64,000 nt of DNA from assembly GCA_028386065.3 (NCBI GenBank), contig JAKUCV010006856.1, forward strand, positions 32,404 to 96,403. The letters run 5' to 3'. Shown here piece by piece: positions 11,639 through 24,990 of the stretch (its first letter is position 1; the number at the start of each line of letters is the position of its first letter). The DNA comes from Turnera subulata (taxonomy: Eukaryota; Streptophyta; Magnoliopsida; Malpighiales; Passifloraceae). The translations under genes were made by a program, and so were the position numbers. Below the pieces are notes generated by a model. The model was not told the origin of the DNA. It saw nothing but the letters and a program-made list of their open reading frames with translations, and did no database searches.

Positions 11639-14600
11639 ATGGCATCACTACTATGTGACACACCTTCTGTGAGTCACTGCCCTTCTTCTGTTTCACCATT
11701 CCCGCAACCTTCCTTCTTGACCCACCAAGCCTCCCACAAGAAACTGCACCTGGGTTCCTCCTTCTTTGGCGCAAAAACCCCGAGAAAGCTCAATTGTGGA
11801 GCCAGAGTGTCGAGAGTTGGGAATACTACGCGGGGGCTCAGGAAGGGCGCGGTTGTTGCTTCTCTGGGAGGATTACTTGGTGGGATTTTTAAAGGCACTG
11901 ATACAGGAGAATCGACAAGGCAACAGTATGCTCCTACGGTCAGTATTATTAATGGGTTGGAAGCAGAGATGTCTGCATTGTCTGATTCTGGATTGAGAGA
12001 CAAGACTTCCATGTTAAAGGAGCGCGCCCAAGGCGGTGAATCTTTGGATTCTCTTTTACCTGTAAGTTCCATTGCTCCTTCAAGTTTCCTCCTTCTTTTT
12101 TTTTTTAATTGAAGGGAAAAGTTAAGTTATAGTTTTTGAATTGATGTTATGGAAACTATATTTTCTGCTTCATGGTAGCATTCTCAGTTGTTAGTTTCCT
12201 TGCTTGGCAGGAAGCATTTGCTGTGGTGAGAGAGGCATCGAAGAGGGTTTTAGGGCTTCGACCTTTTGATGTGCAGCTTATAGGCATATGCATCTTTCTC
12301 TATTGATTTTCTATGCAGCTCCTTTTTCTGACAAGGACATGCTTGGAGACCTTGTCTGATCAGCATGTTCAATTTTGTAATTCCTTGAATCTTTCATGAA
12401 TTTGATTGATTATGTAGGTGGCATGGTTCTTCATAAGGGGGAAATAGCTGAAATGCGGACTGGAGAAGGGAAGACACTCGTCGCCATCCTGCCTGCTTAT
12501 TTGAATGCACTGAGTGGGAAAGGAGTTCATGTTGTCACTGTTAATGATTATTTAGCCCGTAGAGATTGCGAATGGGTTGGTCAAGTTCCCCGATTCCTTG
12601 GATTGAAGGTTGGCCTAATTCAACGTATGTCACATACTTTATGTTTGTTTAGTACGTGTCACATATGTCTGTGCATTATGTATATGGGTGTGCTTTTATC
12701 TAATATGATTCATAGTAGTTGCTCAATGCCCTTTGATCGACGGCTTTGTCCCGTACTACCACCTTGAAGGATATTTCTAGTTTTCTTTCATATTTTGCAA
12801 AAAAAATGCCATCTTTTTCTTGTATTTTTTGGGCTTGAGTCTTGGTCATTTGTTTTTGGACTCCTACCATTACTCTTACATTATAGCTCACTGAATTTTT
12901 TATTTATAATCTAACACCTGCATGTTTTCTTTGGCAGAAAATATGACTAGTGAACAAAGAAGGGAGAATTATTTGTGCGACATCACATATGTCACCAACA
13001 GTGAGCTTGGTTTTGATTACTTGCGAGATAATCTTGCCACGGAAAGTACTTTTTGCATTTTGTGCTAATTTACTCATATTAATATGGTGGTTGCACTTTC
13101 CTATCTTCCATAGACACCATGTTTGGATATCTGATCTGTAAATGCTGATAGTATGTCTCATATCTACAGAGTGTTGGGGAACTTGTCGTGAGGGGGTTCA
13201 ATTACTGTGTAATAGATGAAGTTGATTCCATCCTTATTGATGAAGCAAGAACTCCTCTCATCATATCTGGACCAGCAGAAAAGCCCAGTGATGCATACTA
13301 CAAAGCAGCCAAAATAGCTGCAGCTTTTGAACGAGATATACATTACACTGTAAGATTGACATGCATGTTGATCTTATTTTACTGCTAAGCACAATCGAAT
13401 CTCCAATTATGCTTAGCAACTAAATTCTGTTTTATTATCTTCTATTATAGTCATTTTGCTGCATAATTCCTGTTTTGGACCATTAAGCTTACAAAAAAGA
13501 TGAATAACTGTCATCAGTAACATTGTATATGAGATGGGGCTACTGGGTTGCTTTCCATATAGCTCTTTTGTGGACCTCTTTGTTTTAGGAGCCATTTTTA
13601 TCAGTCTTCATGCTTTTAGTCTTTAGACTAGTGGCAGTCTTGATGGTGGAGAAATGTGAGTAAAGCATTTTGCAATTGATTTAGAAAAAAAAAATCAATT
13701 TTCAATTGAAAGGCGCTGCATTTCTATTCATTTTCATCCTTTTCTTTCTTTTTTTGAATTGTCTTATCTTGCAGGTGGATGAGAAGCAAAAAACAGTGCT
13801 CCTCACTGAACAAGGATACGAGGATGCTGAAGAAATTTTGAACGTAAAAGATTTGTATGACCCTCGAGAACAGTGGGCATCTTATGTTCTGAATGCAATA
13901 AAAGCAAAAGAGCTGTTTCTTAGAGATGTTAACTATATCATCCGTGGAAAGGAGGTGCTTATAGTAGATGAGTTTACTGGCCGTGTTATGCAGGTGATTT
14001 TCTGCATATGAAATACTTTTCTTGATGTTGTGGGTAGTTCAATGTTATAAACGAATAATAGATTGCATCAGAGTGGTGAGAATCAAGATAAGATTTTCTC
14101 TTTAAAGAAAATGAGGGAGATATTAATGTCAATGAAGATGATGAGATGATGTTTCTTTTTCGTAAGGGGAGGAGATGGAGTGATGGACTTCATCAAGCAG
14201 TTGAAGCAAAAGAAGGTTTGCCCATTCAAAACGAAACTGTAACCCTGGCATCTATTAGCTACCAAAACTTCTTTCTACAGGTTGGAACTTTCTATCCCTC
14301 AGCTTATTCAACCAGGCAATTTTGGTGGTATTAAAGCTTATTATATGCATGTGTACAGTTCCCAAAACTTTGTGGAATGACTGGTACCGCAGCTACAGAA
14401 AGCACAGAATTTGAGAGTATATACAAACTTAAAGTTACAATCGTCCCTACAAACAAGCCCATGATTAGAAAGGTCTGTTCCACTGCACTATCAATTGATA
14501 CATATACAATTTGCTGGTTATGATGATATTAAAATTTATAAAATCCTATCTTGGGGATATTGCTGCACATGGAAATTACGTTTTCTAGTTGTTGAAAATA

Positions 14601-17600
14601 ACAAAACTTGGGTAGAGAATTAGTTTTGATAATTCAGTTCAGCTTTCTTATCTAGTAGCGAGAGATTACTAAATATCAGCTGGTAAAGGAATGATTTCAT
14701 ATTTCATGTATGGGGTGCTGAATTTCTCATATTGACCCATACTGTGTGGCTTAATACAATTCTTGCTAGTATCTTTTAGTGCTTTCGATTCTCTTATCAA
14801 CTCAATTCCATCCCAGGACGAGTCAGATGTCGTCTTCAGGGCAACTACGGGGAAATGGAGAGCAGTTGTGGTAGAAATATCTAGGATGAATAAGACTGGT
14901 CGACCAGTGCTGGTTGGCACTACAAGTGTTGAGCAGAGTGATGCATTATCTGAACAGTTACGAGAGGCTGGCATTCCTCATGAGGTGAGGCCTTCTTCAT
15001 TCGAAGCCATCAAATTACAAACTTGGTCGAGTTAGATACTTGAATTGCAAACAAACAACTATACAATAGGAAAAATCATGCAACTATTTTGACTGGCTTT
15101 CTTATCTTACCATGTGAGATGATGTCTCCTCTATATCTTTGTACTTTTTGTGCAACCTTTGAGGAAAACAAATAAACTGTACACGGGTGGTTAAGTATTC
15201 CTCTCAGTGAGAAAAATTAATAGATATATTTTGGACGAAGGTTCTCAATGCAAAACCAGAGAATGTGGAAAGAGAAGCAGAAATTGTAGCGCAGAGCGGC
15301 CGCTTGGGAGCAGTAACAATTGCTACAAATATGGCAGGTCGTGGAACAGATATAATTCTTGGTGGAAATGCAGAATTTATGGCAAGGCTGAAGCTACGTG
15401 AGATACTTATGCCAAGGTACCTATGAGCACGAGATGTTTGAATAGTTGAATTTTTACGCATATAACTCAAAATGTTTAACATGATATAAATGTTGCAGAG
15501 TTGTGAAGCTAAATGAAGGAAGTTATGTATCAGTCAAGAAACTTCCTGCAAATAAGACATGGAAGGTTAGTTTTGTGTTTATGTATAAATTTGTTGATGG
15601 TTATGGAAAGCATACTGCCTATGAGGACACTGAGGTGTTAACTGCTTTACTAGTGGGGAGCTCATTTTCTGATGTTCTAGGTCAATGAAAGTTTATTTCC
15701 ATGCAAACTATCTACTGAGAATACAAAGTTAGCTGAGGAAGCTGTACAGTTAGCTGTAACATCTTGGGGGCAAAGATCTCTGACAGAGCTTGAAGCAGAG
15801 GAGCGCCTATCTTACTCATGTGAAAAGGTGTGTTACATTTTGGTCTAGGAGTAGGCATAATACATTAGAATTAATATTACTTTCCAAATCATGTTGCAAA
15901 CTGTGATGGATATAGCTGTGAGACCTTTGTTATCTATTGTATGACATTGTCCTCTGAATTTTAGTCTAGAGAAATCCCCGTCCATCTAAATCCAGCTTAA
16001 GAAAGTACTCTGTTCTTGTAGGGCCCTGTTCAGGATGAAGTTATAGCTAAGTTACGGAGTGCCTTTCTAGAAATTGTTAAAGAATATAAGATCTACACCG
16101 AGGAGGAAAGGAAAAAGGTTTGCTTTCTGCTGGACAATATCTTAACTTTGCTTGCCTGTTAGTAATACTGGAAGCTCCTCTCATTTTCCACTTTGCTGCA
16201 GGTTGTGTCAGCTGGTGGACTGCATGTAGTGGGGACAGAAAGGCATGAGTCACGAAGAATTGATAATCAGGTTAAATTCTCATAATTTTTTTTTCCTATA
16301 ATCTTGACCACGACGTTTAAATTCAGATGAAAGTCCTATGAGCATCCTTGTAACTTATGCCCTTCTTCCTCATATTCTGTTAAAAATTTTCCGGATGCTT
16401 TTTCCCACAAAAAATGTATAGAAACTGAGCTTACATGGTCTCCCTTTTCAGCTTCGTGGTCGAAGTGGTCGGCAAGGGGATCCTGGAAGTTCCCGCTTTT
16501 TTCTAAGTCTTGAAGATAACATCTTTAGAATATTTGGGGGAGATCGAATCCAGGTTTGACCTCCAGTTGCAATTATCTAGTTAATTATGTTACAATATGA
16601 TGTGTTTGTTAAAACATTCTTAATGATGTTACTATCTCTAGGGTTTGATGAGAGCTTTTCGAGTGGAAGACCTCCCAATTGAATCGAAGATGCTGACAAA
16701 AGCACTTGATGAAGCTCAGAGAAAAGTTGAGAACTACTTTTTTGATATTCGGAAGCAACTGTTTGAGTATGATGAAGTCCTCAACAGCCAAAGAGATCGT
16801 GTCTACACGGAGAGAAGGCGAGCTCTTGAATCTGACAGTCTTGAGTCCCTCATTATTGAATATGCTGAATTGACAATGGATGACATCTTGGAGGTAACCT
16901 GTTCCCAAACTTGGTTAAACAGAAACGTTTTATCTCATTGAGTATGTGTGAGTTTTCAGGACTAACATTTAACTTATGTTCAGGCAAATATTGGTTCTGA
17001 TGCTCCAAAGGAAACTTGGGATTTCGAACAGCTCATTGCAAAACTACAACAGTAAGGATCCTAGTTTTCTGTGACCAATGCTTGAAAATACTGAAATATG
17101 TATGTATAGCACTTGCAAGTTCTTACACAGAGCACTCATGCAATGAAGCTTTTCTTGTGGACAAGCTATTTTGTAAAATGTTACGGGCTTAAGTTTGGCA
17201 TAATATGATTCTACTGTTTAGATTTCTAGATGAAATTGACAACCACTTGCTTTGATAATCCAATAGCCCGATAATTGGAGGTTGTCTAGTATGGCTTGGT
17301 ACTAAAGTTTTGACTCATATAATTCTTGCACTTCTTAGGTACTGCTATCTATTGAAGGATTTGACACCGGATTTATTGAGAAGCAAATCTTCAAGTTATG
17401 AGGACTTGCGGGATTATCTTCGTCTTCGTGGTCGTGAAGCATATATGCAAAAAAGGGTTAGTATTCTGGTCTATCAGAAAGTTCTGTCCATTATGAAGTC
17501 CAGATGTCAGACATCTAGGTTTGCTCTTTTGATATTAGGAAATAAGAGAAAGCTATCCTGACTTTTGGGATGATCTTTGTCTTGTCCCGCTACTTGACTG

Positions 17601-18117
17601 GTTGAACTGTGTTTCAGGATATTGTGGAGCAAGATGAACCAGGCTTGATGAGGGAAGCTGAGAGATTTTTAATATTGAGCAATATCGATCGTTTGTGGAA
17701 GGAACATCTGCAAGCACTCAAGTTTGTTCAACAAGCTGTAGGCTTGCGTGGATATGCGCAGCGTGATCCGCTCATTGAATATAAACTCGAAGGCTATAAC
17801 CTGTTCTTGTACATGATGGCTCAGATCAGAAGAAATGTTATATATTCAATATATCAGGTTTGCTTTACTCCAGATTGGAAATAATGGTTACTTTCTGGCC
17901 TCATTCAAATCCTATTTCTTCTTTCTCAACTATTCGTCTTTACTTTTTTTGTCCTATGCAGTTCCAACCTGTGATGGTAAAGAAGGATCAGGGGCAAAGC
18001 AAAAATAAGAAATCAAATGGACCAGTCACCAATGGTAAAGGCGGTGGTAAGAACCCTGATCCTGTTGGTGCCAGAGAATCATCTCCATCGGCTGCCAGCC
18101 CGCAGGCTAGTGCATAA
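11639..18117 (+). CDS. SECA1: Chloroplast protein translocase ATPase SecA1
   Basis: SecA1 is the stromal motor that pushes proteins through the SecY/E channel into the thylakoid membrane and lumen. Exons: 11639-12061, 12211-12283, 12418-12624, 12938-13041, 13170-13349, 13775-13993, 14167-14280, 14359-14472, 14817-14984, 15241-15416, 15499-15565, 15681-15827, 16022-16117, 16202-16270, 16452-16553, 16642-16893, 16984-17051, 17339-17456, 17618-17857 and 17962-18117. They sum to 3093 nt (1030 aa), close to my recollection of about 1020 for Arabidopsis SECA1. The Ser-rich first 60-75 residues look like a transit peptide. Walker A GEGKT is at 181-185, DEVD at 285-288, TNMAGRGTD near 563-571, and the arginine motif GRSGRQGD near 722-729. 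The helical scaffold and wing domains follow, then a variable Lys/Gly/Ser tail. Two introns are odd: intron 2 starts with GC and intron 4 (13042) with GA. No alternative border keeps the frame at intron 4, so either a rare GA-AG intron, a sequence error or a damaged allele is present. Confidence 0.93.
12284..12417 (+). other. GC-AG intron of SECA1 (intron 2)
   Basis: The intron must start after 12283 to join LI to GGMVLHKGE in frame, and the bases there are GCATAT. The acceptor is TATGTAG. GC-AG introns are a known minority class in plants, but they usually have a strong AAG|GCAAGT-like context that this one lacks. Confidence 0.7.
13042..13169 (+). other. Candidate GA-AG intron of SECA1 (intron 4)
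   Basis: Family alignment requires LAT joined to SVGEL, so the intron must begin after 13041. It begins GAAAGTACT rather than GTAAGT, and ends in TCTACAG. A GT four bases in (13046-13047) would shift the frame with every nearby AG. Reading through gives a stop codon within about 10 codons. A single T-to-A change at donor position 2 explains the sequence. Confidence 0.65.
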
Positions 18118-18953
18118 GGAAGAGACCAAGTAAAATGTGACAACCGACAGACATTCTGTTTGCTCAAAATAGTAAATAGGCCGTATAGTTGTTGTACAAT
18201 ACGAAGTAAAAGTTCTCTGTAGTGTACCATAGAGAACCACACGTCTGGATACTGAACAGGCAAGCTGTTGTAAGTTTGTAACATTGACGGAATGATTGTA
18301 ATTCTTTATTTTAATCACGATGAGGGAATCATAAGTGCATGACTTGTTACATTCTTTCCATTTTCTTTCCTTAACAGCCATTGTATATCTGACTGATGGT
18401 ATTTTATCCTGCGCATTGAGTCCAACCTTCAGGAAACAAGACAAATAACTAGTGCAGTATATAATTGAAGGTGGTTCAACTAAAGCTTTCTCAACATATA
18501 CAGTTCCTCAAGTGTGTGTTTGCCTTTGGTGATTAATTAAGCAGAAACAATAACTAATATTTGACTATGCAATGGTTGTACAAGCTTTTATATAAAACAG
18601 GCACGAATGCATATTTAAAGCACCGCAAAATTTCCAGTACAGAATGAGAGTAAAGCTCTTCCATTCAAGATACAAGTGCAACCTCCTTGATTCTATTTGC
18701 TATGAATTCAAACCCTACCCTTTCCGAGCAATCCACGAGAAGCAGAATCCAAGATTAAGGTTTTCTGCACTAGGTAAAATTGTCTTCAACAATCAGTTTG
18801 GGAGCAATGGAGATCATCAGGGAGAGCCACATTCCCCACGGGTCTCAACTCGTAAAAGCTGCAGTTCAGCTGGGAAACAACTGTTAGCTCTGTTCATCAT
18901 CTTGAAAGGCCAAGCATGGGATACAATACAACTATGTATCAAAAGCAGAGCAT

Positions 18954-20030
18954 TCATTCCGCATTCAGGTCCATCTGTTGTTCGTCCTTTCCCATTTCGA
19001 CAATCTCATTCCCGCGAAGAACTTCCTCAACAATGCGATTTATAGCATTTCCTTTGTCCTGATTCAAACAACACCCCAATCATTGCCCGAACACAACAGC
19101 CTAAAGCAAGACACAACATTCTACGAATGCAACACAAAATCAAAGACTTACTTTTACTCCAATAGCAACTGCTGTCTTTAGTTTAACAAGTTCACCCAAC
19201 CTCAAAGAACCTCTCCTTTTGTCCTTGACAAAGATCACCGGTACTTTCCGAGACGAAGCCAGGGTGGGCAGATGCTTTGTCAGCCACTTTGGGTTATCAT
19301 TGGCAATCAATATAGCCTACACTTAACAAAAGAACCATCATTTTTATCTATCAAACACTACAAAAAGCTACAAAAACTGACAAACATTATCAATCCCACC
19401 CCCACCCATAAAAAATCCAAAGAGAAAATTAAAGACAACCTGAAGCCGAACCGGAGAAACTCTCCGGTTGATACCCATAACACGAGGCTTCTGCGGTGAA
19501 GTTCCAGTCTCGGTTGCCGGCGACATCCGTTCAAGTGTACGCGTGACCTCATTAACCCCAATGGCAAATTGTTGCTAAACAACACCACACACACACAGCA
19601 ACTAGCACATTACTACATTAACTACTAAAAACAACCAAAGAAAAGGAAACAAAAACAAAAGAGAACGAAAAGTAACAACCTTGTACCAAAACTTCTCGGG
19701 CAATGAATTCTTTTCCAAAGCTTTAGTTGTCTCTATCTCCCTGTTTCAATATAATCAAACAACATTCGTTAAACTCATAATACCAAAGGTAAGAAATAAC
19801 AAAAAAAGAAACGGAATTTATTGTTACTTTTGAAGCAATTTGACAAGACGAGCCAGTTGCCCCCCTTCATAGTAACTGCAAAATCAAATACAAAAATTCA
19901 ATTAGAGTAAAGAAACAAAAAGTAACAAAGTAGCAGAAAACAAAAACAAAAGAAACCCAATAACAATCACGTACTCTTGTTTCTTTACTTCGGGATTGTT
20001 CTTCGAAACTGCGCCCTTGTTTCCCACCAT
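18954..20030 (-). CDS. Ribosomal protein L7Ae/L30e/S12e/Gadd45-family protein
   Basis: Six exons in coding order: 20030-19975, 19875-19828, 19740-19680, 19574-19440, 19316-19152 and 19058-18954. They total 570 nt (189 aa) in a single open frame. The first 100 residues are basic and helical (YYEGGQLARLVKLLQKE); the C-terminal half carries an L7Ae/L30e-like fold. Its pattern runs from ILIANDNPKWLTKHLP through VPVIFVKDKRRGSLRLGEL to KTAVAIGVKDKGNAINRIVEE. Such domains bind kink-turn or related RNA, and similar plant proteins are linked to RNase P/MRP subunits (POP3/p38-like), but that link is inference here. From memory it matches Arabidopsis At4g01790, which sits beside SECA1 there too. The ATG at 20030 is the only one available upstream in frame. 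It is convergent with SECA1, with about 840 bases between the stops. Confidence 0.85.
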
Positions 20031-20190
20031 GGCTGATTTCTTCTTACGTTGTTCTCTGTTCTTTTCTTCTTCCTTTCCAGGTTTAGCAGAAGGGTTTTTA
20101 ACTTGCTCGATAAAATGCCTAAAATGAAATAGTTTGAAGCGATAGGCCTTGACTTGGGTCCTTTAAAAATATAAGGCCCTAAAGACGAAG

Positions 20191-20296
20191 CGGGTCTAAC
20201 AAGAATAAGCCCAATACCAAGGAAAAATCGGGCCTAACAAGAAAAAGCCCAGTACTAAAGAAAAAGCGGGTCTAACAAGAACAAGCCCAACACTAG
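20191..20296. repeat. Tandem repeat, 3 units of 38 bp, upstream of the L7Ae-family gene
   Basis: Units begin at 20191, 20229 and 20267. Each carries CGGGTCTAACAAGAA or CGGGCCTAACAAGAA, followed by AAGCCCA and a purine-rich tail. The array lies about 160-265 bases upstream of the start codon of the minus-strand gene, so it is probably in its promoter or 5' leader. The recurring GGGCCTA and AAGCCCA words resemble plant site II / telo-box-like elements of ribosomal and translation genes, which is only suggestive. Confidence 0.75.
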
Positions 20297-23200
20297 TTTT
20301 CCAGCTATGGTCGCTGACGGTATTTTTGGACCTTATATAAAGGCCCATTTAAAAACAACATAAGCTTTGTTTGCATATTTTGTTGCGGGTGAAAACGTAA
20401 ATTTTTTTTTTTTTTTTTACGAGGAGTATGTGGTCAGTGGTCCTCCCCTAGATAGAGAGTCAAAATCTTCTTGAATGATTCCAAAATATTTAATGAAAGA
20501 AAAACAATACTGGTTGATTAGGTTGATGGATCCAAAAAATGATGTGTTATGTACGTTCAGATCATACCTACAAATCTGTATAAAATTATTCTCTATAGAG
20601 AGAAAGGTAGAAGGTCCCCTTTTGACAGATGTACCAACCAAAATTTAGCTCTTCCACCAGAAAAAGAAAAAAACACATATTGGAAAAATTCATATTAAGC
20701 CGATTAAAGGGAAATATATATGTATCTTGTTTAGGGCAAAAAGGATTTAAAAAATAAATAAATGTAGAGAGAATAATATATCATGTAAGAAAGGGGATAT
20801 TGATGGTCCTTGACTGGTAGCCCTCCTTAATTATGAATCAATCAATAACCATAGCATAAACTAATTAAACTGCTGTTCAAAAAAAAAAAACTAATTAAAC
20901 TAAAGTTTCATCAAATTTATTACATTTAATACATGGTGGTCAAGAATTCATGACATTTCTAGCCAGTCTGTTGCTCGTGAGATGTAAATGGACCTACCAG
21001 CAGGTGTACTCCTAAAAACACCTTGAGGGGGCCTTATTTGTGGATTGGAAAATTATGTTTCACCTTGCTTTCCCATCTTTGGCTCTTTGTATTTTACTCT
21101 TTTTTTCCACCCCAATAAATGTGAACTACTTAAAGAAATTTCACGAGATTGATTCGACTAACTAAAAAGATTACTTACTTAGCTTTCTTGAATTGTACAT
21201 ATCCCATGAAGCATCTTGTTCTAATGCATTAATGGAGATGCCTGTGGTCGTCGTGGGTTAGAAAATCTATATATTTTGTTCTATGTGAATGTATCAAATC
21301 TATTTCAAATTAGCTGCACATAAAAGGGAGGTTGTTATCATTGTGTTTTTGAACTAAAAAGGACGTTGTTATCAGGTGCATGTATTGGTATTTGTTTGCT
21401 AATTCTGAAATCTTTTAATTTTGGCCTTTTTAGGGTTGTTGCAATAGAATTAGAAAGTTGTTATGATTCTCTTTAGCTCTCTACCAAACTTTGTCATTTT
21501 CCATCAAGAATCTTCTTCGCCAGACGAGAAAACACCCACAGCAGGTACTAATCACCCTCGGCCATGAGTCGATGATTTCATATTATTTCTAGATAAGTTA
21601 TTTACCTTATTGTTTTTCTGGATTTCTATGTCCGGTGTATTCGAGTTTTCATACTTGTTATGCTTCATAAATCTTGTATCAGTCTGATGGCTTGTAATGA
21701 ATAGGAGTCGATTTGAGCTACCGGCTCCTAAACATGTTGTCAGCTCAAGTATATTCTTTAATATACCTCCCGGTTTCAGACAAAAAAAAGAAAACACCCA
21801 CATCATATTAAGATGCCATCCTACTAAATTTCCAATTTGACATATAATATTCTTCACCTACTGAACTATATGCTTTCAATTTCTAGAGGTTCCATAATTT
21901 CTTCATCTAATCCACAGTTAATTGCTCGGGAACTAATGGGTCTTTCCTCATATATATATATATTATGTCACATAGAATTTTGATCCTTTTGGATAATAAA
22001 AAAGTTTTGCTGGGAGGATATTCAGGATCTTTTAATGGACTTTTACGCAAAGAAACAGGAGTGCAAATTTTTGGCAATTTCATAAAAACTAGGAAACAAA
22101 GCAAGAGACAGGCCATGTGTGTTAAACTAAACTACAGCGAAGTCTATGGTAAGTTCGTGTCACTTGAGGGTGGTTGGAAGAGATCTATTACAACGTAGCT
22201 TATAAAGATCTAATAAAATCATCTCCAAGCTCTTTCTACCACTAGAGATCGATGGTGATGCTACAAAGCCATTATTGTCAATTATTTATATTCGTGATTA
22301 CATGCAAAAGACAAACAAGATTCAAGCTTGGTTGGTGTAGTGCAAAAATCATGGTCCATGTCCATCTTCTCTCGCTTACAATTAAAAATTATAGAAAATA
22401 ATATACAATAATATACGTGAATGTTATGTTGCGTAGAAGAAGATGAATAGTGCTTCCACACCCAAGACGTCCCCTCCCTGTATGATTTGGTGTTTAGTCT
22501 ATCATAATTATTACTATGTGTTTGTGAAGAAAACGTGATTAGATGATAAAAATGAAAATGTATATTGTGGGTTACCCCAGCTGGAAAACTTAACTGGTGG
22601 GTATTCATTATTGGTGATGGTATATGATTGAGCGTGTTCTGTGTACAACTTGGAAAAAAGAATTATGTTAGCTCAAATGGAGCACACACACACACATTCC
22701 CATCTAATCAAGCTTTTATGTGAATATTTCATGGTGAATTTGGTAGATCTTGAACATATTTTGGTTTTGTTCAAAAATGAAAAAATGTACATTATTGGTT
22801 TGTCAACGACCAGTAAATTACAAAGTGAAACCCAGAAATGGTCCCTAGTCATGTACCTAGTTTGGTACCTGTACCACTTTCATGTACCTGGAAGATGACA
22901 AGAAAGGCCAGACTTTACTCCATGGTATTTACATGTTTCCATGTCCAATTTCTGCTCAATGCAAGCACATTTTTGCAGTAAAAAATATAGATACTCACAG
23001 AAAAAGATTTGCAGAGGGGTAAAAAATGCAGCTAACTGGGCCAACAAAAGAAAGTTGATGAGCCCAAAAATCCCGACCAATCTAATGGTTAGACAGACTG
23101 ATAATACTTTTTACAGTCTACAAAACATCACTTGGCTGCCTGTGCTTGATTAAACGAGGGGGCATTGGATACCTGACCAGGGAAACCACAAAACTTTTTT

Positions 23201-24990
23201 CTATACAATGTTGATGTTGCAGATTCGAGACTTCCTCTGCATTGCATTTTTTTTTTCCTTGTACTACCTAGGACTTTGTCCCCCTCCGTTTGGACAAATT
23301 TTCTTAATGTGGGTTAAATTCTCCTATCAGTACTCGATGGATTGGTACCCATCTGCCCAAATCTTGATAACCCATCATCATTTTTTAGGGGTGTTTCCGG
23401 TAAATGCCACAAAACAATGACTGCCTTTGTTTTTCTCTTTAGTCTCTCCTCGACACAACCTCTCCTTTTGTTGTCCCGTTTTATGGCTTTTAGGCCTTAT
23501 AAGTATCATAGTTAGTTTTTCTTGTCTGGAGGAGAGGAGATATTGTCTTCTCTCTTTGTGCCATTCCTGATTCTGTTCTCTAAACTGCTTTCTTAAAGAA
23601 TAATTTACCATAGTCAAATCGTTGGAGACATTGTATCAATATTAAACTACCTTGACCTTCTTTTGGGTGGTTAATTAAGCTATTGGGTGTGTAAATGTAA
23701 TACACTAACTAATAAGGCTAGCCGTGACCAAATGTGATCATGTGAAGGGTCCCATTTTTTACTAGTCGTGGAATAATTGTAAGGCAATGGAGTCCACAAG
23801 ATTATCAATGTAGCTTAGTAGTCCATGGCCCTTGGCAGTTCAGCTCCACATAAAAGGTTCAGTCAAAGACTTTAATGCTCGATCGAAAGAACTGGTCAAG
23901 GTCTCTACCCAAGCCTGTTCCTTGTCTATTCCAATTTGCATTAAAGCTAAAAACTTTAACGGTTTTTCAAACCAGTAAATAGGGATTAGTGTGTGTTTTT
24001 TTTCCCTTTTCCAGGGAAAGTTCAATGTCAGTTTCAGGGCTATAAAAAGACTATTACTGTCAGCTTAATTTTCTTTGTTCTAGGCTAGATATTGCACTAA
24101 AAATTGTACAGTACGAATATAATTTATTTTTGGTAGTGGCATTTGCAATTCCCAGAATCACGATACAGCTGTGTTTTATAAGATAGTTTTTGTCGTTGGG
24201 TTTAAAAAAAATGAGAGGGTTCTTGTCCATGTCCATTCATCTCACATCACCACCACATATAAAAACAGGAATAAAAACAAACACAGGAAAAAGAGAGCAA
24301 GTGAAATGTAAAAGTGGAGCTATAAAAGAAAATGGGTGACAATGGTGGTGAACAAAATGCCAACAAAACAAAATGTTGTAGATGTAGGCCACATCAATGT
24401 ATTTGATTAGCTTTGGATCTTTGGTACAATCTTTATGGATGCCAATCTTACGGGTTTTAATTAGGATTTGGGAAATTTTGATTGCTTATTTTGGGTTATG
24501 GTTTAGTGGACAAAATTTTGACTCTTCTGTATTAATTTGTGCCACATAGCGTGATTATAGGGTGATGAAGATGCAATAGAATTTTTCCAAAAGATTTTGA
24601 ACCCTTGTTATGTGCCTATACATTAGCTACAAAACCCTCATTCGAATCCTAATGGGATAATGTTTAATTTTTACTAATTTAATGATAATTACGTGAAATC
24701 CACACCATTTATGAGAAATGGATCATATTTCTTTTGAAATTCATCCTCAAAAGATCGTATCTGAAAATTACTAATCTCCTTTATCTTTTTGAAAAAAGAG
24801 AACAAGGATCTTGAAAAGAGAAATGTTAATCTTATTCTTAAAAGAGAGAGAGAGAGAAAAAAAATACTTCACGGTAAAATGGTTATATAGAAAACAAAAT
24901 CCAGAGTGGCCAAAATCCCATGCAAACATAATTTCACTCCTACTCTGTAACTGGCTCTCTTTACTTGAAACAAGACAGACCGTCATTGGT
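20297..24990. other. Long gene-free spacer
   Basis: About 4.7 kb of AT-rich DNA. Short open frames on both strands have no recognisable domains, no sensible codon pattern and no consistent splice structure. No RNA gene was recognised. TA- and A-rich tracts are present (for example near 20400 and 21950). Upstream control elements of the polygalacturonase gene may lie in the right part. Confidence 0.5.

Noticed and set aside
11674..12072. Minus-strand 132-codon frame over SECA1 exon 1
   Set aside because: It is a shadow of the transit-peptide region.
21965..22198. 77-codon plus-strand frame with a protein-like start
   Set aside because: It stands alone, has no domain or splice context, and is likely chance.
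24600..24680. ATTCGAATCCT as a tRNA or SINE B box
   Set aside because: No matching A box or cloverleaf was found upstream.
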